From Caproicibacter sp047833665 (GTDB lineage: Bacteria > Bacillota > Clostridia > Oscillospirales > Acutalibacteraceae), in contig CP181261.1 in NCBI GenBank assembly GCA_047833665.1, positions 1,550,001 to 1,614,000 of the forward strand: a stretch of 64,000 nt of DNA, in the 5' to 3' direction. Shown here piece after piece: positions 29,398-38,123 of this stretch. Positions within the stretch are counted from its first letter, which is position 1. Each line of letters starts with the position of its first letter. The notes under the pieces are model-generated. The model was not told the DNA's origin. It searched no databases and worked only from the letters and a program-made list of their open reading frames with translations. Position numbers and translations under genes: made by a program.

Positions 29398-31479
29398 ATG
29401 CCAAGGCAGGTACCACTTGAATTAACCCGCAATATCGGCATTATGGCTCATATCGATGCCGGTAAAACAACAACTACCGAACGCATCCTGTATTACACCG
29501 GAATTAATCATAAAATTGGTGAAGTGCATGACGGAGCCGCGACAATGGACTGGATGGTGCAGGAGCAGGAGCGGGGCATTACCATTACTTCTGCCGCTAC
29601 CACCTGCTTTTGGAAAGGTCACCGCATTAATATCATTGATACCCCGGGTCATGTGGACTTCACTGTGGAAGTTGAACGTGCGCTGCGCGTTCTTGACGGT
29701 GCTGTAGCGGTATATGATGCTAAGGGAGGCGTGGAACCGCAGTCTGAAACTGTTTGGCGTCAGGCGGAACAGTTTGGTGTTCCACGTATAGCTTATGTCA
29801 ACAAGATGGACATTATGGGTGCGGATTTTTACCGCACTGTCCAAATGATGAGGGACCGCCTGCATTGTAACGCCGTTCCCATTCAGCTTCCAATCGGCAG
29901 TGAGGATACTTTCAAAGGTATCATCGATCTGATCGATATGAAAGCCGATGTTTATTACGATGAGATGGGCAAGGACATGAAAGTCGAGGATATCCCCGAC
30001 GACATGAAAGAACTTGCAGAAAAATATCATAACGAACTTTTGGAAGCCGTTGCTGACCTAGATGACGACTTGATGGAAAAATACCTTAACGGCGAGGATA
30101 TTACAAAAGAGGAAATCAACAAGGTTATTCGCAAGGCAACCATTGCCAATAAGTTCGTACCAGTGACTTGCGGAACTTCTTACCGCAACAAAGGTGTTCA
30201 GAAACTGCTTGACGCGATTGTGACATATTTGCCAGCACCGACTGACATTCCGGCCATTCGCGGAACTAATCCGGACACCGGTGAAGAAGAAGATTGCCAC
30301 TCTACTGACGATGAGCCCTTTGCAGCACTTGCATTTAAGATTGCAACGGATCCTTTCGTTGGAAAACTGGCATTCTTCCGTGTGTATTCTGGAACATTGA
30401 ATGCAGGATCTACCGTTTATAACTCCGTTAAAAATACGAATGAGCGAATGGGTCGTATTCTGCAGATGCATGCAAACCATAGGCAGGATCTTGAGACGGT
30501 TTATGCCGGTGATATTGCCGCGGCCGTCGGTCTGAAAAATACTACAACCGGAGATACCCTCTGCGATCCGAAGAGGAAAATCGTTCTGGAATCGATGGAA
30601 TTCCCGGATCCGGTTATTCGTGTAGCTATTGAGCCGAAGACTAAGGCCGGACAGGAAAAAATGGGTATTGCTTTAGCAAAACTTGCGGAAGAAGACCCAA
30701 CTTTCAGAACTTACACGGATGATGAAACCGGACAGACCATCATAGCCGGTATGGGCGAGCTGCATTTGGAAATTATTGTCGACCGTTTGATGCGTGAGTT
30801 CCACGTAGAAGCAAATGTCGGTAAGCCGCAGGTAGCTTATAAGGAAACTGTGCGCCGTGTGGCAGATGTTGAGACAAAATATGCAAGACAGTCTGGCGGT
30901 CATGGTCAGTACGGGCATGTTAAGATTAAGCTGGAACCAAACCCGGGCAAGGGTTATGAATTTGTAAATGCAATTACAGGCGGTGCAATTCCGAAGGAAT
31001 TCATTCCGGCTGTTGACCAGGGAATCCAAGGAGCCATGCAGGCTGGTGTTGTTGCCGGTTATCCCGTTGTGGATGCGAAGGTAACACTGTACGATGGATC
31101 CTTCCATGAAGTGGACTCCTCCGAACTTGCGTTTAAGATTGCCGGTTCGATGGCGTTCAAAGAGGCAATGGCTAAGGCAGACCCCGTAATTTTGGAACCA
31201 ATTATGAAAGTTACCGTTACTGTCCCTGAGGAATACATGGGGGACGTTATGGGGGACTTGAATTCCCGTCGTGGCATGATTGAAGGAATGGATGCTATTC
31301 CGGGTGCGCAGCAGATTCGCGCATTGGTGCCGCTTTCAGAAATGTTCGGCTATGCAACTGATTTACGTTCAAAAACTCAGGGACGCGGACAGTATATCAT
31401 GGAACCTGGCAATTATGCAGAAGTGCCGAAAAACATTTCGGAAAAAATTATTACTTCCCGCAACAAAAAAGCGGAATAA
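29398..31479 (+). CDS. fusA: Translation elongation factor G
   Basis: A 693-residue GTPase that drives ribosomal translocation. The G1 motif is AHIDAGKTTTTERILYYTG, switch I/G2 is EQERGITITSAATT, G3 is DTPGHVDF and G4 is NKMD. Domains II-V follow, with RQSGGHGQYGHVKIK in domain IV and RRGMIEGMDAIPGAQQIRAL in domain V. TAGGAGGAAAT precedes ATG. It is full length, 42 bases after rpsG. Confidence 0.97.
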   Translation: MPRQVPLELTRNIGIMAHIDAGKTTTTERILYYTGINHKIGEVHDGAATMDWMVQEQERGITITSAATTCFWKGHRINIIDTPGHVDFTVEVERALRVLDGAVAVYDAKGGVEPQSETVWRQAEQFGVPRIAYVNKMDIMGADFYRTVQMMRDRLHCNAVPIQLPIGSEDTFKGIIDLIDMKADVYYDEMGKDMKVEDIPDDMKELAEKYHNELLEAVADLDDDLMEKYLNGEDITKEEINKVIRKATIANKFVPVTCGTSYRNKGVQKLLDAIVTYLPAPTDIPAIRGTNPDTGEEEDCHSTDDEPFAALAFKIATDPFVGKLAFFRVYSGTLNAGSTVYNSVKNTNERMGRILQMHANHRQDLETVYAGDIAAAVGLKNTTTGDTLCDPKRKIVLESMEFPDPVIRVAIEPKTKAGQEKMGIALAKLAEEDPTFRTYTDDETGQTIIAGMGELHLEIIVDRLMREFHVEANVGKPQVAYKETVRRVADVETKYARQSGGHGQYGHVKIKLEPNPGKGYEFVNAITGGAIPKEFIPAVDQGIQGAMQAGVVAGYPVVDAKVTLYDGSFHEVDSSELAFKIAGSMAFKEAMAKADPVILEPIMKVTVTVPEEYMGDVMGDLNSRRGMIEGMDAIPGAQQIRALVPLSEMFGYATDLRSKTQGRGQYIMEPGNYAEVPKNISEKIITSRNKKAE

Positions 31480-31493
31480 TCAGAAAAATATGC

Positions 31494-31522
31494 TTGATTT
31501 TTAACTTTATTATTGTTAGAAT
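31494..31522 (+). promoter_or_regulatory. tuf promoter
   Basis: TTGATT (31494-31499), a 17-base spacer, then TAGAAT (31517-31522), about 57 bases before the tuf start. It allows extra expression of EF-Tu beyond readthrough from fusA. Confidence 0.65.
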
Positions 31523-31578
31523 GTTAAGCATAATGAAAAATTTTATTGAGTTCGGATAAATAAAAAGGAGGATCTCCA

Positions 31579-32781
31579 ATGGCAAAAGAAAAATTTGACA
31601 GGTCAAAACCTCATGTAAACATTGGTACCATCGGTCACGTTGACCACGGTAAGACCACATTGACTGCAGCTATCACGAAGGTTCTTAACTTCAAAGGCGA
31701 AGCAGATTTCGTTGATTATGCAAACATCGATAAGGCTCCGGAAGAAAGAGAACGTGGTATTACCATTAATACTGCACATGTTGAATATCAGACAGATAAG
31801 CGCCATTATGCTCATGTTGACTGCCCTGGTCATGCTGACTATGTTAAAAACATGATCACCGGTGCTGCTCAGATGGACGGTGCTATCCTTGTTGTTTCCG
31901 CTGCAGATGGTCCGATGCCTCAGACTCGTGAGCACATTCTTCTTGCCCGTCAGGTTGGCGTGCCTTATATTGTTGTTTATATGAATAAGGTCGATCAGGT
32001 TGACGATGAAGAACTGCTTGATCTTGTTGAAATGGAAATCCGCGATCTGCTCAATGAGTATGAATTCCCGGGCGATGAGACCCCGATTATTCGTGGCTCC
32101 GCTTTAAAAGCTCTGGAATGCACCTCCACTGATCCCAATGCTCCTGAATATAAATCTATTTGGGAATTGATGAATGCAGTTGACGAATTTATTCCTACTC
32201 CGGATCGTAAAGCTGATCTTCCGTTCTTGATGCCTATTGAAGATGTTATGACAATCAGCGGACGCGGCACTGTTGCAACCGGTAGAGTTGAACGCGGTAT
32301 GGCTAAGATTGGCGATGAAGTTGAAATTGTCGGTCTTTCCAATGAAAAGAAGAAGTCTGTTATTACAGGCCTTGAAATGTTCCGCAAGTCCCTCGATTTC
32401 GCAGAAGCCGGCGACAATATCGGTATGTTGCTCCGCGGTATCCAGAGAGAAGAAATCGAACGCGGTCAGGTTATTGCAAAGCCGGGCAGTGTGCATCCGC
32501 ATACCAAATTTGTCGGTCAGGTTTATGTATTGACCAAAGATGAAGGCGGACGTCATACACCGTTCTTTAATAACTATCGTCCGCAGTTCTATTTCCGTAC
32601 AACAGACGTTACCGGTATCATTTCCCTTCCGGAAGGCACTGAAATGTGTATGCCTGGTGACAATGTTGAGATGACCGTTGAACTGATTACTCCGGTAGCT
32701 ATGGAAGAAGGACTTCGTTTTGCTATCCGTGAGGGCGGACGTACGGTTGGTTCCGGTGTTGTTTCCAAAATTATTGAGTAA
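31579..32781 (+). CDS. tuf: Translation elongation factor Tu
   Basis: A 400-residue GTPase that delivers aminoacyl-tRNA. G1 is GHVDHGKTTLTAAI, G2 EERERGITINTAHVEY, G3 DCPGHADYVKNM and G4 MNKVDQVDD. Domain II contains GRGTVATGRVERG and domain III RPQFYFRTTDVTG. AAAAGGAGG precedes ATG. Codon use is strongly biased, as expected for a highly expressed gene. Confidence 0.98.
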   Translation: MAKEKFDRSKPHVNIGTIGHVDHGKTTLTAAITKVLNFKGEADFVDYANIDKAPEERERGITINTAHVEYQTDKRHYAHVDCPGHADYVKNMITGAAQMDGAILVVSAADGPMPQTREHILLARQVGVPYIVVYMNKVDQVDDEELLDLVEMEIRDLLNEYEFPGDETPIIRGSALKALECTSTDPNAPEYKSIWELMNAVDEFIPTPDRKADLPFLMPIEDVMTISGRGTVATGRVERGMAKIGDEVEIVGLSNEKKKSVITGLEMFRKSLDFAEAGDNIGMLLRGIQREEIERGQVIAKPGSVHPHTKFVGQVYVLTKDEGGRHTPFFNNYRPQFYFRTTDVTGIISLPEGTEMCMPGDNVEMTVELITPVAMEEGLRFAIREGGRTVGSGVVSKIIE

Positions 32782-32807
32782 TATTTCCTTATAGGGTGTT
32801 TAGTTAG

Positions 32808-32845
32808 GCAGGGCCGATGTTATCATCGAGCCCTGCTTTGTTTTT
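32808..32845 (+). terminator. Terminator of the str operon
   Basis: GCAGGGC (32808-32814) pairs with GCCCTGC (32830-32836), with an inner CGATG/CATCG stem, followed by TTTGTTTTT. Confidence 0.9.
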
Positions 32846-32847
32846 AG

Positions 32848-32925
32848 GCTCTAATGTTGCCCTACAATGTTGGGGTGTGGCGGATAGGCACTAAAAAAGA
32901 AGGGCTCTATAATAGATGTGATAAG
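32848..32925. repeat. Fragments resembling ISL3 ends
   Basis: GGCTCTAATGTT ... CAATGTTGGGGTGTGGCGG and then GGGCTCTATAATAGATGTG both resemble the GGCTCTATAATAAATGTTGG end of the intact ISL3 copies. They lie between the tuf terminator and the IS3 element. They look like scars or a small non-autonomous derivative. Confidence 0.5.
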
Positions 32926-32929
32926 GGGG

Positions 32930-34379
32930 TGCGGACAAAAAGTTGGACTGAATACACTCAGAAAGGAGATAGAGGATGTATTCAGAGGAACAATATCGAA
33001 AAGCCCTGGAGGTTTATGAAGAAACGAAATCGGTAACAAAAACAATAACGATTTTGGGATATCCGGCACGCAGGCAAACGCTATACAATTGGATCAATCG
33101 AAAACGAATGTTGCCGGAAGACCGATGCACCTTTTGTGGATATAATACACCGGAGCACCCTCGCCATCCACCTATAGAATTAAAGCTTGAGATTTTACAC
33201 CGTTGCTTTGAGCTGGGAGAAGATGTACAATTAGTATCAAATGAAGTGGGATATAGCACAGCAAGTATATATAACTGGCGGCGCAAATATATCCAGAAAG
33301 GTGCTGCGGCATTAATGAATGCATCCAATGAGCGAGCCAGAGGGAAACTGACGGAAGGAAAAGCTGCATCTTCAGAGGAACTTGATGAACTGAAAGCAAA
33401 AATCCAAGATATGCAGTTAGAAATTGACATTCTGAAAAAAACAATTGATGTGCTAAAAAAAGACCCCGGCGTCAACAAGAGTCCCTTGAACAACAGGGAG
33501 AAGGCAGTAATTGTTGATGCCTTAAAAGAGAAGTATCCACTGCCTGTATTGATAAAAAAACTCAAACTGGCAAAGAGCAGCTATTACTATCAAAACAAAC
33601 GGGTCAGTTTTGCAAAGAAGCATAAAGATGATTATCAAGCTATTGCGACCATATTCCACAACAATAAGGAAAGATATGGATATCGTAGAATTAAAATAGT
33701 ATTGAACCGAGAGGGCTATACCCTATCCGAAAAGGTGATACGTCAAATTATGCGTGAAAATGGCTTGGTTGTGAAAGGCCGAAAAGCGAGAAAATACTGC
33801 TCTTACAAAGGAGAAATTAGCCCTGAAGTACCCAATGTGATTCGAAGAAATTTCAGAGCTGACAAGCCAAATCAGAAGTGGTTGACTGATGTGACGGAGT
33901 TCTCAATTCCAGCAGGAAAAGTATATTTGTCTCCTATTATTGACTGCTATGATGGTATGCCGGTAGCATGGAACATTAGCTGTAAACCAGACGCACAATT
34001 GGTAAACCGTATGCTGGATCGTGCAATTAGTGCACTTCCTCAAGATGCGCATCCGATTATTCATTCAGATCGAGGCTGTCACTATCGATGGCCAGGCTGG
34101 ATAGATCGAACCCGTAAGGCAGGATTGATCAGATCAATGTCTCAAAAAGGGTGTTCACCGGACAATTCAGCCTGTGAAGGTTTTTTTGGAAGAATGAAGA
34201 ATGAGATGTTCTACGGCCGTTCTTGGCAAGGTATCACAGTAGAAGATTTTATGCAGCAAATTGAAGCTTACATGGTATGGTATCGGGATACGAGAATCAA
34301 AATATCTCTTGGAGGATTGAGTCCAGCAGAATATAGAATCAAAATGGGATTAGCCATATAGTCCAATAAAATGTCCGCA
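32930..34379 (+). mobile_element. IS3-family insertion sequence
   Basis: The ends carry TGCGGACAAAAAGTTGGACT (left) and the reverse complement of AGTCCAATAAAATGTCCGCA (right), an inverted repeat with few mismatches. Length is about 1450 bp. A short target duplication could not be recognised because both flanks are G/C runs. Confidence 0.8.
32976..34361 (+). CDS. IS3-family transposase, single uninterrupted frame
   Basis: A 461-residue transposase. The N-terminal part has two HTH-like segments and a leucine-zipper coiled coil (LDELKAKIQDMQLEIDILKK), corresponding to OrfA. The C-terminal rve core has the catalytic residues in KWLTDVTEFSI, HPIIHSDRGCHY and NSACEGFFGRMKNEMFY, corresponding to OrfB. 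In most IS3 elements these are two frames joined by programmed frameshifting; here they form one continuous frame. RBS AAAGGAGATAG precedes ATG. Confidence 0.92.
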   Translation: MYSEEQYRKALEVYEETKSVTKTITILGYPARRQTLYNWINRKRMLPEDRCTFCGYNTPEHPRHPPIELKLEILHRCFELGEDVQLVSNEVGYSTASIYNWRRKYIQKGAAALMNASNERARGKLTEGKAASSEELDELKAKIQDMQLEIDILKKTIDVLKKDPGVNKSPLNNREKAVIVDALKEKYPLPVLIKKLKLAKSSYYYQNKRVSFAKKHKDDYQAIATIFHNNKERYGYRRIKIVLNREGYTLSEKVIRQIMRENGLVVKGRKARKYCSYKGEISPEVPNVIRRNFRADKPNQKWLTDVTEFSIPAGKVYLSPIIDCYDGMPVAWNISCKPDAQLVNRMLDRAISALPQDAHPIIHSDRGCHYRWPGWIDRTRKAGLIRSMSQKGCSPDNSACEGFFGRMKNEMFYGRSWQGITVEDFMQQIEAYMVWYRDTRIKISLGGLSPAEYRIKMGLAI

Positions 34380-34387
34380 GGCCCTAA

Positions 34388-35735
34388 CGTATAATAAGTT
34401 TCGCAAAATTAATTGAAGCAAAAAAGTAGACATAGTCGATTGCCGTCGGTAAAATAAAGTTACCACACAAAATCTACCAAGGAGGCAATAAACTATGTCT
34501 GATAATATTATACAACTAAACGAAGACCTGATAAAGAATAATCTTAAAGATCTTGTCCGTAGTAGTGTGGAAGAAACACTGAATGCACTACTCGACCATG
34601 AAGCTGATGAGCTTGTTAATGCCGAGCGATATGAACGCTCTGGCGACCGAAAGGGGTATCGCTCCGGCCATTATGAGCGAAACTTTTCTACGACATCCGG
34701 AAATGTAAAACTCAGGGTTCCAAAGCTGAAGGGTATCCAGTTTGAGACAGCCATTATTGAACGCTACAAACGACGGGAATGCTCTGTAGAAGAAGCCTTG
34801 ATTGAGATGTATCTCGCAGGTGTTTCAGTACGCCGTGTGGAAGATATTACTGAGGCTCTCTGGGGTACAAGGGTGTCTCCGGGAACAATTAGTAATCTTA
34901 ACAAAAAAGCCTATGGACATATTGAACAATGGCGTCAACGTCCTCTTTTAGATGAATATCCGTACGTTTATGTTGATGGTATTTATCTCAAGCGCAGTTG
35001 GGGTGGCGAAATACAGAATGTGTCTGTACTCGTTGCCATTGGCGTAAACCGTCATGGATATCGAGAAATCATTGGCGCTGCGGAAGGTTTGAAGGAAGAT
35101 AAAGAAAGTTGGAAAAACTTCTTTGTCGGCCTAAAAGAACGCGGATTAAAGGGCGTTCGCCTTATTATTGGAGATAAGTGTCTTGGAATGTTAGAAACCA
35201 TTCCAGAAGTCTTCCCCGATGCCAAATATCAACGTTGTACCGTTCACTTTTATCGCAATATCTTTCGTGTTACACCGAAAAACAAAATGCGCTCAGTCAC
35301 GTTAATGCTCAAAGCAATTCATGCCCAGGAAAGTAAAGAAGCTGCCCGCGAAAAAGCTGCTTCAGTTGCAGCTAAACTTCGTGAAATGAAATTGTCTGCG
35401 GCAGCTAAAAAGGTCGAAGAAAGTGTTGATGAAACTCTAACTTACATGGACTTTCCAACAGAGCACTGGACCAGAATTCGTACGAATAATGTAACCGAAC
35501 GCATCAATCGAGAGATTAAACGCCGAACGAAAGCAATTGGTGCTTTCCCGGATGGCAATAGTGCTTTGATGCTGGTCTGTGCACGACTTCGTTATGTGGC
35601 AGCTTCTGCATGGGGAACGAAGCGTTATCTCAACATGGAGCACCTATTCCAGATGGAACTGATGCAACAACATTCTGCCAGCTAGCTACTGGCAAACTGA
35701 CGGCATAGATGGATTTTGCGAAATTTTCTTGACAC
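34388..35735 (+). mobile_element. IS256-family insertion sequence, distinct type C
   Basis: The ends share TTTCGCAAAAT: left GTATAATAAGTTTCGC, right (reverse complement) GTGTCAAGAAAATTTCGC. The ends and transposase differ from copies A and B, so this is another member of the family. The flanks GGCC-TA are similar but not a perfect duplication. It sits at the end of an ISL3 fragment, i.e. a nested insertion. Confidence 0.8.
34495..35685 (+). CDS. IS256-family transposase, type C
   Basis: A 396-residue mutator-type DDE transposase. Features include RSGDRKGYRSGHYERNFST, the first Asp in YVYVDGIYLKRSWGG, the second in LIIGDKCLGMLE, YQRCTVHFYRNIF, and the Glu in NNVTERINREIKRRTKAIG. AAGGAGGC precedes ATG. 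It is intact. It differs clearly from the transposase of copies A and B. Confidence 0.94.
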   Translation: MSDNIIQLNEDLIKNNLKDLVRSSVEETLNALLDHEADELVNAERYERSGDRKGYRSGHYERNFSTTSGNVKLRVPKLKGIQFETAIIERYKRRECSVEEALIEMYLAGVSVRRVEDITEALWGTRVSPGTISNLNKKAYGHIEQWRQRPLLDEYPYVYVDGIYLKRSWGGEIQNVSVLVAIGVNRHGYREIIGAAEGLKEDKESWKNFFVGLKERGLKGVRLIIGDKCLGMLETIPEVFPDAKYQRCTVHFYRNIFRVTPKNKMRSVTLMLKAIHAQESKEAAREKAASVAAKLREMKLSAAAKKVEESVDETLTYMDFPTEHWTRIRTNNVTERINREIKRRTKAIGAFPDGNSALMLVCARLRYVAASAWGTKRYLNMEHLFQMELMQQHSAS

Positions 35736-35879
35736 GGCCATAGATGTTGGGGTTTAACGAATAGGCCTAAGAAAAAAGAGTAAAAAAGTAGAGCATATTC
35801 GATGAAAAACCTTTAAAATGGAAATTACCACTATCCCATATTGGAGGTCATCGATATGCTCTGTACTTATTCTACCGAA
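35736..35879 (+). mobile_element. Truncated ISL3 end with the first transposase codons
   Basis: The 144 bases match the transposase-proximal end of the intact ISL3 copies: ATGTTGGGGT, AACGAATAGG, GTAGAGCATATTCGATG and TTGGAGGTCATCGAT, then ATGCTCTGTACTTATTC (MLCTYSTE). Identity stops after the eighth codon. The rest of the element is missing. Orientation is opposite to the two complete copies. Confidence 0.9.
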
Positions 35880-35947
35880 TTATACCGACCGTACGCAGGG
35901 AGGAACGATTTTGTAATTCCACGCAGTGCGGCATTTAGACCCTGCAG

Positions 35948-38116
35948 TCACCCATCCTGATTAAAATTCCAATTCGTTTCATTGTCCGTTATCGTTTCTT
36001 TTTGAACTTTCAGATTTTTCACCGAATGTTCAGTTGATGTAGGATTCTTCGAATCCAAACAGCTTTTTGCGTATTGACAAGCTATTTTCATCAGCTCATC
36101 CTGACAGCTCAGCGGTGTTTTTCCTCTGCGGTTTACACGTGTATAAGTTCCGTCGGGATGCATTTCTCTCGCATTTTTGTTATCATTCAGCAGCAGCTCC
36201 ACTATGCGGATTACTCTGTCTCGCAGTAACTCATCTTCTATCGGAAAGACAAGTTCCACTCGGCGATCAAGATTTCTTGGCATCCAATCGGCACTGCCAA
36301 GAAAAACCTTAGGGTTTCCTGCATTTTCAAAGATAAAAATTCGGCTATGTTCTAAAAAACGCCCAACAATACTTCTCACAGATATATTCTCGCTGAACCC
36401 TTCTTTATGCGGTACTAGGCAGCATATGCCACGTACAATTAGTCGAATTGGAACTCCTGCGCCGGAGGCTTGATAGAGAAGTCGGATGATCTCGGGATCT
36501 ACTAGAGAATTTACTTTAGCAGTAATTCCACATGGCAGGGATTTTTTTGCGTATTCAATTTCTTTCTGTATCATTTCGGTAAAAAAAGTGCGCAGACCAC
36601 TCGGTGCCATCAGAAAACGATTATATTCTGGAGAACGGGAGTACCCGGTTAAAACATTGAATAGGGAAGAAGCATCGATTCCATAGGGCTCTCGACAGGT
36701 AAATAATCCGATATCCGTGTATACTTTTGCTGTAGAATCATTGTAGTTGCCGGTTGCTATATGAACATATCGGCGAATTCCGTCTTCATCGCGCCGAACC
36801 ACTAAAAGTATTTTGCAGTGTGTTTTTAATCCCGCTAGGCCATAGATTACATGGCATCCGGCTTCTTCCAACTTTTTTGCCCACATCACATTATTTTCTT
36901 CATCAAATCTTGCTTTTAATTCCACCAATACAGTTACCTGCTTTCCATTTTCGGCGGCCCGAATCAGCGCTGCAATAATAGGAGAGTGTCCACTGACACG
37001 GTAAAGTGTCTGCTTAATTGCAAGCACATTCTTGTCTTCTGCGGCAGTTCGTACAAAATCGATAACGGTTTCAAAGCTTTCGTATGGATGATGAACCATA
37101 CGGTCTCGCTCGCGAATTGCTTTAAATATATCGTCGTAGTTTACAAAATCACCGGGTGGATAAGCCGGGCACAACGGTTGGTAACATAATTGCCTGTATT
37201 TTGGCAGGGAGGCAAAAGCAGTGCAGAAATTTAAATCTAAAGGGCCAGAAATCTCGTAAATTTGATGTTCTTCTATTTCCAGCATATCCTTTAAAAACAT
37301 TGCAATTTCATGGCTGTGTCCCCGAGAAAGTTCAAGACGTACAGGCTTCCCTCGTTTGCGCTTTTTAATAAATTTCTGTACTTCAACCAACAGATCACGT
37401 GTATCTTCATCAATATCTAAATCAGAGCTTCTCGTAATTCGAAATGTACACGCCGACCGTATTTCATTGAGCTCAAACAGTGCTCCAAGTTTATGAATGA
37501 TAACATTTTCGAGTAAAATATAGTCATTTCCGCTTTTGGATGGAAGACTTAAAAAACGCGGCAATATTCCTGGAACTTGAACGACGGCAAAATAGGACTT
37601 ATTTTTTCTTTTTAAGCGTACCGCTATGTTTAAACTGCGATTGGACAAAAGCGGAAACGGTCGGCTTTTGTCTACGGCCAGTGGAGTTAGAACAGGAAAC
37701 AAAACCCGGTCAAAATATTCTGAAACATATTTTTCCTGTTCGTCACTCAGTTCCTCCGGTTTTAGAAAACGAATTCCCTGCTTTTTTAAAATGGGCAGAA
37801 TAGAGCGGCTGTAACACGAATACTGTTTTTCTACAAAACTGTGGATTTTCTGAGATAAAATTGCCAGAAGCTCCTCAGGAAACAGCCCGGAAAGATCTCG
37901 GGCGAAATAGTGGGAATCAACCTGATCTTCCACTCCTGCAACACGTACCATGAAAAATTCATCAAGATTAGAGGCAGTAATGCCCAAAAAACGCATGCGT
38001 TCCATAATAGGATTTTCTTTCCGGAAAGCTTCTTCCAGAACGCGGTAATTAAAGTCTAACCAGCTTATTTCCCTGTTGATGTAAGGTATGGCAGATTTTT
38101 CACTCAATTGTTTCAC
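35948..38116 (-). CDS. ppk1: Polyphosphate kinase 1
   Basis: A 722-residue enzyme that reversibly makes polyphosphate from ATP. N domain: YINREISWLDFNYRVLEEA and ITASNLDEFFMVRVAG. Catalytic domains: NVLAIKQTLYRVSGHSPI, LVELKARFDEENN and KTHCKILLVV, with the phospho-accepting His in RRYVHIATGNYND. The C-terminus has SADWMPRNLDRRVELVFP. It probably starts with GTG at 38116 after AAAAGGA, though that site is very close. It lies 7 bases after the ppx-like gene on the same strand, so synthesis and degradation enzymes share an operon. Confidence 0.95.
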   Translation of the reverse strand: MKQLSEKSAIPYINREISWLDFNYRVLEEAFRKENPIMERMRFLGITASNLDEFFMVRVAGVEDQVDSHYFARDLSGLFPEELLAILSQKIHSFVEKQYSCYSRSILPILKKQGIRFLKPEELSDEQEKYVSEYFDRVLFPVLTPLAVDKSRPFPLLSNRSLNIAVRLKRKNKSYFAVVQVPGILPRFLSLPSKSGNDYILLENVIIHKLGALFELNEIRSACTFRITRSSDLDIDEDTRDLLVEVQKFIKKRKRGKPVRLELSRGHSHEIAMFLKDMLEIEEHQIYEISGPLDLNFCTAFASLPKYRQLCYQPLCPAYPPGDFVNYDDIFKAIRERDRMVHHPYESFETVIDFVRTAAEDKNVLAIKQTLYRVSGHSPIIAALIRAAENGKQVTVLVELKARFDEENNVMWAKKLEEAGCHVIYGLAGLKTHCKILLVVRRDEDGIRRYVHIATGNYNDSTAKVYTDIGLFTCREPYGIDASSLFNVLTGYSRSPEYNRFLMAPSGLRTFFTEMIQKEIEYAKKSLPCGITAKVNSLVDPEIIRLLYQASGAGVPIRLIVRGICCLVPHKEGFSENISVRSIVGRFLEHSRIFIFENAGNPKVFLGSADWMPRNLDRRVELVFPIEDELLRDRVIRIVELLLNDNKNAREMHPDGTYTRVNRRGKTPLSCQDELMKIACQYAKSCLDSKNPTSTEHSVKNLKVQKETITDNETNWNFNQDG

Positions 38117-38123
38117 GTTCCTT

